DNA from: a virus
Length of the DNA stretch: 64,000 bases
Strand: one strand, 5' to 3'
IMG/VR virus record: IMGVR_UViG_3300019889_000009
Location: 1-64,000 of that record
The notes below the pieces were generated by a model. That model saw nothing but the letters and a program-made list of their open reading frames with translations. It was not told the DNA's origin and searched no databases. Within the stretch, counting starts at the first letter, position 1. Each line of letters starts with the position of its first letter. The position numbers and the translations under genes are program-made. Positions 57,935 to 64,000 of the stretch are shown here, in pieces.

Positions 57935-58560
57935 AATATACCGCAGCACCAGAATGGTTTGGATATGGTGGCCCGACATTGAACTTGCGCAGGGGACGCC
58001 CGTGCATCATCGTTGATTTGGACGGTACTCTCGCGAACAACGATCACCGACAACACTTCATGACTGGTGGTCGTAAGCAGTGGGGTCCATTCTTCGACGC
58101 AATACCTAGGGACAGTGTTTATTCAGAAGTTAAGTTCATCATGAACTTGATTTTTAACAACACTGAAGTTGAAGTGCTAGTATGCACAGGCCGCCCTTCG
58201 CAGTATCACGGTCAGACGCGTGATTGGCTTGCGTTTCACGATATCAATTACTCAGCTTTGATCATGCGCTCTCAAAGTGACAATCGTGCGGACACCGACG
58301 TCAAGCTAGACATGTTGGGTCACATCAAATCGCAGGGGCTTGCACCTTTGTTTTGTATTGATGATAGACCCGAGGTTGTTGCCATGTGGCGTGCGCAAGG
58401 CATCAGGACTTTGCAGTGTGATGCAACGGTGTGGGAGCAACGCGACAAGGTCGTGGCTGGGATGGACCCTCGAGCATTGCTTGACGAGTTGGAGCGTGAG
58501 CGTGAGTTGTGTGCTGAATTGCGCAGGGACAACATTATGCTGCGGGAGAAGTACGAATGA
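57931..58560 (+). CDS. Polynucleotide 3'-phosphatase (HAD)
   Basis: 209 residues from an ATG in ATGA overlap with the nuclease. DLDGT at 29-33 is the HAD nucleophile motif, and CTGRP, then FCIDDRPEVVAMWRAQGI, match the phosphatase half of T4 polynucleotide kinase. No kinase half is present. It would remove 3'-phosphate, and in PNK also 2',3'-cyclic phosphate, from RNA or DNA ends. Hammerhead cleavage makes exactly such ends. The last 30 residues form a coiled coil. Confidence 0.7.
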   Translation: MKYTAAPEWFGYGGPTLNLRRGRPCIIVDLDGTLANNDHRQHFMTGGRKQWGPFFDAIPRDSVYSEVKFIMNLIFNNTEVEVLVCTGRPSQYHGQTRDWLAFHDINYSALIMRSQSDNRADTDVKLDMLGHIKSQGLAPLFCIDDRPEVVAMWRAQGIRTLQCDATVWEQRDKVVAGMDPRALLDELERERELCAELRRDNIMLREKYE

Positions 58561-58793
58561 GTCATGAGCTTATGCCCGGCGAACTACATAAGCTGTATGA
58601 AGCGTGGCGCCGTCCTAACAGCATTGTGCCGATGGACGGTTTGCCTGCGGGTCGAGCCCGCAGACGCAACAAGAACAATTCATTACTGCGTCAGTTGGGT
58701 TACCTTGAGCGTTTGCCCGATGGTGACTATAAATTGACACCACTGGGCATCGAGGTCGTGCTCGCGTACATCAAAGCAGGGAAGCCACGATGA
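58557..58793 (+). CDS. Small winged-helix-like protein
   Basis: 78 residues in ATGA overlap. Basic middle (GRARRRNKNNSLLRQLGYLERLPDGDYK) followed by LTPLGIEVV, compatible with a small winged helix. It precedes SbcD in ATGA overlap, suggesting a regulatory or accessory role. Confidence 0.45.
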   Translation: MSHELMPGELHKLYEAWRRPNSIVPMDGLPAGRARRRNKNNSLLRQLGYLERLPDGDYKLTPLGIEVVLAYIKAGKPR

Positions 58794-59794
58794 TTAACCT
58801 ATTGGTCACGGGCGATTTGCATTTGACCGACGACCCCGCGAACGAGTACCGACATTCGTTCATGCGGGAGTTGTGGTCGATCGCGAAGCAACGGCAGCCC
58901 GACGGCATCGTGATCCTCGGTGACTTGACACAAGAGAAGGATCGGCACTCCGCGTCATTGGTTAATCGAGTGGTTGATCATATCGATGCATTGGCATCGG
59001 TTGCCCCTGTCGTGATACTCGAGGGCAACCACGATTATGCGGATGAGGGGTCTCCATTCTTCGCGTTCCTGTCGCGGATACCGGACTGCACGTGGGTCGG
59101 CGCGATCACGGATGGTGCTGATATCGGCAAGCAGTTCAAGAGCTGTTTGTTTCTGCCACACACTCGACGCTACAAGGAGGATTGGAAAGATGTCGACTTC
59201 GAAGCGTTCGAAATCTGTTTCGCCCACCAAACCTTCACCGGTGCAAGCATCGGGTTTGGACGACAGCTCGAAGGTGTCCCTCTCGAATACATTCCCGCGC
59301 GTGCCTCCGTGGTGTCAGGAGACATTCACGTCCCTCAGTCACTGGGGCCTGTTATCTACGCCGGTGCACCCTACACGATCAATTTCGGAGACGAATATAC
59401 TCCAAGGTTACTCAGCATCGATCTACCAAATGGACGAGTCCGTAGTATTGGAGTTGGCACCTTCCCTCAAAAACGTTTGGTCGTTGTCGGAGGAATTGAA
59501 GAACTCCCAACTGCAGGCTTTAACGAGAGAGATATTGTTAAGGTCCGCATCCGCGTTGACGACATGGGAACCTGGCACTCCACCAAAAAGGCAATCGAGG
59601 AGTGGGGGCAAGAGCACGGCCTTACCATTCAACGTAAAGAACCGATCCTCGAACACAAAGCGATAAAGCGCCGTATCAAGATCAAGGAGTCAAAGCAGTC
59701 TGATGACCATGAGTTGGTCGAGCAGTACGGCAAACGCCACGACCTCGACGACAAGACGATAGACATGGGTCTCGCGATCATGGAGGGCAAGTAA
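58790..59794 (+). CDS. SbcD/gp47-like nuclease
   Basis: 334 residues. The metal motifs of Mre11-type nucleases are present in order: GDLHL (Asp9, His11), LGDL near 44, EGNHDYAD near 80, and SGDIH near 179. It would pair with the SbcC-like ATPase encoded two small genes further on to trim DNA ends. Its stop and the next start overlap by one base. Confidence 0.8.
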   Translation: MINLLVTGDLHLTDDPANEYRHSFMRELWSIAKQRQPDGIVILGDLTQEKDRHSASLVNRVVDHIDALASVAPVVILEGNHDYADEGSPFFAFLSRIPDCTWVGAITDGADIGKQFKSCLFLPHTRRYKEDWKDVDFEAFEICFAHQTFTGASIGFGRQLEGVPLEYIPARASVVSGDIHVPQSLGPVIYAGAPYTINFGDEYTPRLLSIDLPNGRVRSIGVGTFPQKRLVVVGGIEELPTAGFNERDIVKVRIRVDDMGTWHSTKKAIEEWGQEHGLTIQRKEPILEHKAIKRRIKIKESKQSDDHELVEQYGKRHDLDDKTIDMGLAIMEGK

Positions 59795-60027
59795 TGCGCA
59801 AGCGGCCATCACGTCGTCGCCTCAAGGCGCGTTTTATGCGCTATCAGCGGATTGCCCTTGAAGATGTCTACGAACGCGACCTTGTGGATTTCGTCAAGCG
59901 TTATGGGTATGAGACTGACCACACCGCAATGATCCGTAGATACTTTAAGCCAGTGCGTGTCGTTCTAGAGGAGTTCGGTGTGAAAAATTTGCGAGCCGCA
60001 TTTTTAGGTTTAGGAGATGACCTATGA
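59794..60027 (+). CDS. Unknown small basic protein
   Basis: 77 residues, in one-base overlap with SbcD. Arg/Lys-rich N-terminus (RKRPSRRRLKARFMRY) and helical rest. It lies between the SbcD and SbcC genes, where an accessory DNA-binding role is possible. Confidence 0.45.
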   Translation: MRKRPSRRRLKARFMRYQRIALEDVYERDLVDFVKRYGYETDHTAMIRRYFKPVRVVLEEFGVKNLRAAFLGLGDDL

Positions 60028-60296
60028 AAGTTCACGCAATGCTTACGATCGTGCCCGAGACAAGATCAGTTAAAACATTTTGCGGTCGGTGGGGTAAGGC
60101 GACAATGGTCAGCACCGACAAGCCATTCGAGATCACAGCACCGTCGGGCACCACACTGACGGTGACGCAATCAACTGAGAACGTGGTCAAGCCATTGAGT
60201 GAGCAGCGGCAGCGTATTGTCGCGTACGCCATCCCAAATGACGCGGTGACGTGCTACAACTGCGTGCGTGTGTTCCGAAAAGCGATCAGGGCCTAA
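60024..60296 (+). CDS. Unknown protein with CxxC
   Basis: 90 residues in ATGA overlap. Beta-strand rich; TFCGRWG and TCYNCVRVF hold cysteines that may bind zinc. Its stop shares one base with the SbcC start as TAATG. Confidence 0.5.
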   Translation: MKVHAMLTIVPETRSVKTFCGRWGKATMVSTDKPFEITAPSGTTLTVTQSTENVVKPLSEQRQRIVAYAIPNDAVTCYNCVRVFRKAIRA

Positions 60297-62137
60297 TGAT
60301 GCCACACCTAGAGTTCGCGCGTATCACACTGATTGACTTCAAGGAGTTCAGGGGTGGGCCGCACAAGCTTGACCTCGCGAAGATCGGACTCGGCTGTCAC
60401 TTCATGTCAGGGGAGAACCGGGTTAACCCGCGATTGGGTAGCAACGGTGCGTCGAAGTCGTCGGTGTGGGACGCATTGTGTTGGTGTCTGTACGGGCGTA
60501 CGGTGTCGGGCCTGCGGGGGATGGACCTGCGAACGTGGGAGACCAAGAACCATCCGCGGGTGCTGGTTGATGTTTATGTCGACGGTGCATTGATGACCGT
60601 GACCCGATCGACGACCACCAATGGTCTGTGGATCAATGACAAGGTGGTGACGCAAGAGAGTGTGGACAAACTGATCGGGCTATCGTTCGCGACGTTTCAG
60701 CACACACTGTACTTTGCGCAGAAGGCCGACACGTTCCTGGACCTGAAGTCTACGGCAAAGCTGGCACTGCTGTCGGAGACACTCGATCTCGATCGATGGG
60801 AAGAGCGCTCGAGGGCCGCGAACAAAAAAGCCAGTGACTACGAAGTCGCCATGTCGAGTCTTATGCATCAGTCTGCAAACCATGAGTTCATGATCTCCGA
60901 CGCGCGCAAGACACTCGACGACCTCAAAGACAAGAGTGCTGGTTGGATGGACGAGCAGGCCGCAGCCCTCGAGACGAAAGAGAAGAACCTGCGACTGCTG
61001 TTAGCGGCTGTCGAACGCGCGCAGTTGGAGCTCGGTAACTACGATCTGGCCTATGACGGAGCCGAGACTGAACTGCGACATGCCCAGCGCGAACTCGACA
61101 AGGGTGTGAATGCGTTCAGTGCCGCGGCTGCTAAGTATGCGGAGATGGGTGCGGAGTTTGATGCAGCTGACCGTGAACGCGTGCGGCTTGAGCTGGACCT
61201 GCGCGACATGCTCGACGGCGACAAGTGCCCGACATGCGGCCAGACCCTCAAGGGTGACCACAAACTCCACGCGGCGAAAGCCCGCAAGGCGCTCAAGGAG
61301 CAGACCGAACGCGTGAAGAAGGCGAAGCGATCGTGGGAAGCATCGGGTACTGCTCGAGGAGCAGCCCGCATGAAGAAGGAGCGTTGGGAACATGACGTGC
61401 GGGTCTATCGTGCGAAGTCTGATGAAGCTGTCGACGGCCGCACGCGGGCGCAGGGCAAAGTGCAGGAGTTCAAGGCCGGTTACAAGGCACTGAACGATCA
61501 GACGGCCGGACAGACCGACAATCCGTATTCACCCCTGATATCGAAAGCGCGAACGCAATGGAAGACCCTGATCAATCAAGCAGACGAATGTGACCGCCTG
61601 ATCAAGGTCGCTGAACAAAAGCGCGAACGTGCCAAGTATTGGGTCAAGGGGTTCCGCGGCATCAGACTGTATCTGTTGCAGGAGGTGTTGGACGAATTGT
61701 ACGCTGTTACCCAAACCCTGTTGCCGCAAATCGGTCTCGACGATTGGGAAGTACGATTTGATATCGAGCGCGAGAGCAAGGCGGGGGACGTGACGTTGGG
61801 TCTCAATGTCGAGGTGATGAAAATGGGAATGCAAAAGGGCGTCAAGATGGAGTCGTGGTCAGGCGGTGAGGGCCAACGCATAAGGTTGATCGGTGCCATC
61901 GCCTTGAGTGAAGTGTTGCTGCGTCGTGCAGGAGTCGAATGCGATTTGATGATCCTCGACGAGGTCACCAAGCACATGTCGCCTGAGGGCGTCAACGAAA
62001 CCATTGAGTATTTGAATGAGCGCGGCCGTGACAATCAAGTGTTCTACATCGATCACCAGGCGATCGAGAGTTCTCGTTTCTCTTCCGTCGTGCACGTCGT
62101 CAAGAGCGATCAGGGGGCCCGAATTGTCATTCGCTAG
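60296..62137 (+). CDS. SbcC/gp46-like SMC ATPase
   Basis: 613 residues from the ATG at 60296. Walker A GSNGASKSSV near 48, a zinc-hook CPTCGQ near 310 with coiled coils on both sides, signature SGGEGQRIRL near 521 and Walker B LMILDEVTK near 551 are those of Rad50-type proteins. It partners the nuclease at 58790 in repair and recombination. The stop TAG runs into repeat copy D. Confidence 0.85.
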   Translation: MMPHLEFARITLIDFKEFRGGPHKLDLAKIGLGCHFMSGENRVNPRLGSNGASKSSVWDALCWCLYGRTVSGLRGMDLRTWETKNHPRVLVDVYVDGALMTVTRSTTTNGLWINDKVVTQESVDKLIGLSFATFQHTLYFAQKADTFLDLKSTAKLALLSETLDLDRWEERSRAANKKASDYEVAMSSLMHQSANHEFMISDARKTLDDLKDKSAGWMDEQAAALETKEKNLRLLLAAVERAQLELGNYDLAYDGAETELRHAQRELDKGVNAFSAAAAKYAEMGAEFDAADRERVRLELDLRDMLDGDKCPTCGQTLKGDHKLHAAKARKALKEQTERVKKAKRSWEASGTARGAARMKKERWEHDVRVYRAKSDEAVDGRTRAQGKVQEFKAGYKALNDQTAGQTDNPYSPLISKARTQWKTLINQADECDRLIKVAEQKRERAKYWVKGFRGIRLYLLQEVLDELYAVTQTLLPQIGLDDWEVRFDIERESKAGDVTLGLNVEVMKMGMQKGVKMESWSGGEGQRIRLIGAIALSEVLLRRAGVECDLMILDEVTKHMSPEGVNETIEYLNERGRDNQVFYIDHQAIESSRFSSVVHVVKSDQGARIVIR

Positions 62138-62228
62138 GAGCGTCACAGAGCGGTGCGACGCGATCAGGGGGGTATCGGCCCATGCAAACGCGTAAAATCG
62201 CCCCAGCGCGCTCCGATCGCACGGCAAA
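62137..62228 (+). repeat. Structured junction repeat, copy D
   Basis: GGAGCG pairs with CGCTCC; ACAGAGCGGT and AGCGCGCTCC blocks are shared with the other copies. It lies between the SbcC-like and NusG-like genes; the probable NusG-like start codon at 62182 is inside it. Confidence 0.65.
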
Positions 62229-62763
62229 TCCCCCTCGCAAGGGGCGTGCCCCGCACAAATCGCGTCCCCGCGTCGTCGATCCCCGTTGGGTGCTCGTCAC
62301 TACGCAATCGGGAAGAGAGAACTGGGCACGTCAAAACGTCGAAAAACAGGATATGAGAACCTTCATGCCGCGCATCGAGATCACCCACAAGGGCAAATTG
62401 GTCGTGATGTTTCCCGGTTACCTGTTCGTGCAAGACTCCCCAAACCTGCACAGGTTAAGGGGAACGTTCGGCGTCATTGGTCTGGTACCGTCCAATCACC
62501 GGATCGAATATGTGCCCCGACGTCACATGCAAGTGCTGTTCAACATGGTCAATGAGGAGCAGTACCTCGCACTCCCTCCCCCCGTCGTGCTCCCGAAACT
62601 GCGCAAAAATAATCGTGTGAAGATCCTCACGGGGTCTTTTCAATCATGGCTCGGTTCGTATATAAGGGAAACCAAGGACGGATTGCACGAAGTGGCAATC
62701 GAGTTCATGGGACAGATAGTCAAAGCCCGTTTCGGTCGCGAGTGGTTGGAGCTGATCGAATGA
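62182..62763 (+). CDS. NusG/RfaH-like antitermination factor
   Basis: 193 residues. Residues about 36-120 match the NusG N-terminal domain (RWVLVTTQSGRENWARQNV, FMPRIEI, FPGYLFVQ). The end (NNRVKILTGSFQSWLGSYI) is a KOW motif. Before that is a basic disordered start. It would bind RNA polymerase and promote read-through of terminators, fitting the many hairpins between genes. The only plausible ATG lies inside repeat copy D. Confidence 0.75.
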   Translation: MQTRKIAPARSDRTANPPRKGRAPHKSRPRVVDPRWVLVTTQSGRENWARQNVEKQDMRTFMPRIEITHKGKLVVMFPGYLFVQDSPNLHRLRGTFGVIGLVPSNHRIEYVPRRHMQVLFNMVNEEQYLALPPPVVLPKLRKNNRVKILTGSFQSWLGSYIRETKDGLHEVAIEFMGQIVKARFGREWLELIE

Positions 62764-62871
62764 CGCGGTACCCATTGAGCGGTGTCCTGCGGTAGCGTCC
62801 CTGCAACATACAAATGGAAGAGTCGATCAGAAGCCAGCCGACTCATGCCACCCACCATAAGGATCGCAATC

Positions 62872-63144
62872 ATGACAACAGACTACAACGCAATTCGCAC
62901 CAACGTCGAACTGGTATTGAAGGCACTCGAACGCGACAAGTTGCGCCCGCAGCAAATGTCGGCCGACGACGCCCGCAAATTCGCAAAGCAATCAGAAGAG
63001 ATCGAAAGACAGGGACGCCAGGCCGTGGGCGACCTGTTCGTTACACTGCTGTCTTCGATCGCCCGCATTGCCGACTCCCTCGGGCCCGTCGAATTGTTCG
63101 CGACCGAAGGGACTCCTGCAGATCGCGAAGGAGAACTGCAATGA
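62872..63144 (+). CDS. Unknown small helical protein
   Basis: 90 residues from the ATG at 62872 after AAGGA; earlier in-frame text from 62782 lacks a ribosome site. Helical and slightly acidic (DARKFAKQSEEIERQGRQAV). It ends in ATGA overlap with the following gene. Confidence 0.5.
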   Translation: MTTDYNAIRTNVELVLKALERDKLRPQQMSADDARKFAKQSEEIERQGRQAVGDLFVTLLSSIARIADSLGPVELFATEGTPADREGELQ

Positions 63145-63431
63145 ACACTCGCAGGAACATCCTCAAGGTGTTGGGCATGACGGCTGTCGCGGGTACTGTA
63201 TCGACGGACACGATCGCGGGCAATGACAGCCCGGGTTACCCCGCTATCACGGTCGAAGGTTCCAAGCAGTTTCAGGATCGCGTGGCTGAGTCTCTGGAGT
63301 CTCTTGCGAAAGCAATCCGATCAGGTGAAGCTACAGCACTCGCGATCGACGTCCAGTCCAAACTGGAACTCAATAATTGGCTGCAACATGAAGTCAAGAT
63401 CAGAGTCGAGATCTTGCAGGACAATTCATGA
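63141..63431 (+). CDS. Protein with twin-arginine-like signal
   Basis: 96 residues from the ATG at 63141 after AAGGAGA. The start TRRNILKVLGMTAVAG resembles a Tat signal: twin Arg then a hydrophobic segment, with a possible cleavage after TIAG. The remainder is helical. If exported folded, it could act in the periplasm, unusual for a phage. The fit is moderate. The last four bases overlap the next gene. Confidence 0.45.
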   Translation: MNTRRNILKVLGMTAVAGTVSTDTIAGNDSPGYPAITVEGSKQFQDRVAESLESLAKAIRSGEATALAIDVQSKLELNNWLQHEVKIRVEILQDNS

Positions 63432-63613
63432 ACCAGTCAAATCAATTCCCGCAAAGGGAAATCAGGGACGACGTGGACAGACCGATGCACGCCCACCCCG
63501 GACGTTATTGTTCAATCGAGGGTCCCGTCTATTGCAAGACACTCGATCAACACATCAGGTGCGAGACTTGCCCGGTCTCGGTCGATGATAGTCTAGTACT
63601 GCAGTTCAGTTAG
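63428..63613 (+). CDS. Small cysteine-containing protein
   Basis: 61 residues in ATGA overlap. YCSIEGPVYCKT and CETCPVS place four cysteines in a short span, suggesting zinc binding. No family is recognised. Confidence 0.5.
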   Translation: MNQSNQFPQREIRDDVDRPMHAHPGRYCSIEGPVYCKTLDQHIRCETCPVSVDDSLVLQFS

Positions 63614-63636
63614 ACTGAGACCGCATAAAGTAAACC

Positions 63637-63642
63637 TATAAT
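63637..63642 (+). promoter_or_regulatory. TATAAT box before last gene
   Basis: A perfect -10 hexamer about 24 bases upstream of the ATG at 63666. No good -35 box at the normal distance, but TCAGTTAGACTGA just before it is a small inverted repeat. It may drive the late genes starting with the terminase. Confidence 0.4.
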
Positions 63643-63665
63643 AGCAGTTAGATAGGAGTGCGCCA

Positions 63666-64000
63666 ATGAAACGCGAACGCTTAGACAGACCGACAGCACG
63701 CCAGGCTGTCCACAATGAAGCCAAGAAGCCACTCGATCGTGGTTTCATCAAGGGTGGTAAGAAGATCGCAGGACGTCAGAAGGGTACTCCGAACAAACTG
63801 ACGTTCATGATCAAAGAAGCGATGTTGGAAGCAATCGTGCGCACGGGCAACGGCAGGGGTAAGCAGGGTGCTGTTGAGTTCTTCATGGAGCTTGCACGAC
63901 AAAAGGACAAGACACTGATCGTGCGGTTGCTTGAGCGTTGTCTGCCGTATCAGGTCACTGGCAAGGACGGTGGCCCCGTGCAGATGGTGTACGAGACTGT
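63666..64000 (+). CDS. Terminase small-subunit-like protein, 5' part
   Basis: The start and 111 residues are visible; the gene runs off the window. GRQKGTPNKLTFMIKEAML near residue 38-56 and LERCLPYQVTGKDGG near 89-103 are typical of the phage protein encoded just before the large terminase. It would recognise DNA for packaging. With the missing large terminase and portal this joins the right end to the left end of the window. TAGGAG precedes the ATG. Confidence 0.6.
   Translation, partial: MKRERLDRPTARQAVHNEAKKPLDRGFIKGGKKIAGRQKGTPNKLTFMIKEAMLEAIVRTGNGRGKQGAVEFFMELARQKDKTLIVRLLERCLPYQVTGKDGGPVQMVYET

Noticed and set aside
1-64000. CRISPR array or toxin-antitoxin pair.
   Set aside because: No regular direct repeats with spacers; the only regular repeats are the ribozymes and the four-copy hairpin element, which do not have uniform spacers. 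No recognisable toxin pair.

Overview
The window is almost the whole genome of a lytic-looking, long-tailed (siphovirus-type) bacteriophage, with tightly packed genes at moderate GC. The host is probably a Gram-negative proteobacterium: there is an inner/outer membrane spanin pair with a lipobox, and host-type -35/-10 boxes are present. No integrase, CI-like repressor or other clear lysogeny gene was seen. The left end begins inside a gene that sits among head genes. The right end breaks off inside a gene resembling a small terminase subunit. A large terminase and portal are missing, so the window is probably a linearised or circularly permuted genome lacking only a few kb across the ends.

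Layout. 1-18.3 kb, plus strand: virion and lysis genes. These are a glycosyltransferase-like fragment, a DUF2213 prohead protein with a nested scaffold start, a decoration protein, a DUF2184 major capsid protein, head-tail connectors, tail tube, a frameshifted tail chaperone pair, a short tape measure, tail-tip proteins, a fibre with two discoidin-like domains, a GH108-type endolysin with a membrane anchor, and spanins. 18.4-20.4 kb is a minus-strand island with a small DNA-binding protein and a class III aminotransferase broken by a frameshift. 21-32 kb holds small early-type genes, RNase HI, a phosphoribosyltransferase, an HNH endonuclease, QueE and a DnaB-type helicase. 32.7-34.3 kb is an SNF2-type helicase. 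34.8-41.5 kb is a run of small unknown genes. 42-64 kb carries primase, a possible sigma-like factor, QueD, QueC, FolE, DpdA, sliding clamp, a uracil-DNA-glycosylase/DNA polymerase A fusion, clamp loader, SSB, RecA, a nuclease, a 3'-phosphatase, SbcD/SbcC and a NusG-like factor.

Most striking: the junctions of the 34.8-41.5 kb operon hold twelve copies of a 60-83 nt RNA with the full hammerhead ribozyme core (GAAA, GUC, CUGAUGA) in type II topology. Each copy also has a loop-I to 3'-flank pseudoknot whose pairing covaries between copies. Every predicted cut falls between a stop codon and the next Shine-Dalgarno, so the polycistronic mRNA would be cut into gene-sized pieces. The operon is preceded by a near-consensus sigma70 promoter. 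A polynucleotide-kinase-type 3'-phosphatase elsewhere in the phage could process the 2',3'-cyclic phosphate ends.

A second, unrelated structured repeat of about 92 nt occurs four times at other gene junctions. FolE-QueD-QueE-QueC make preQ0 from GTP and DpdA would insert it into DNA, so the virion DNA very likely carries a 7-deazaguanine base. The replication and recombination genes form an almost self-sufficient replisome. Two of its proteins share an unusual acidic/basic low-complexity repeat.
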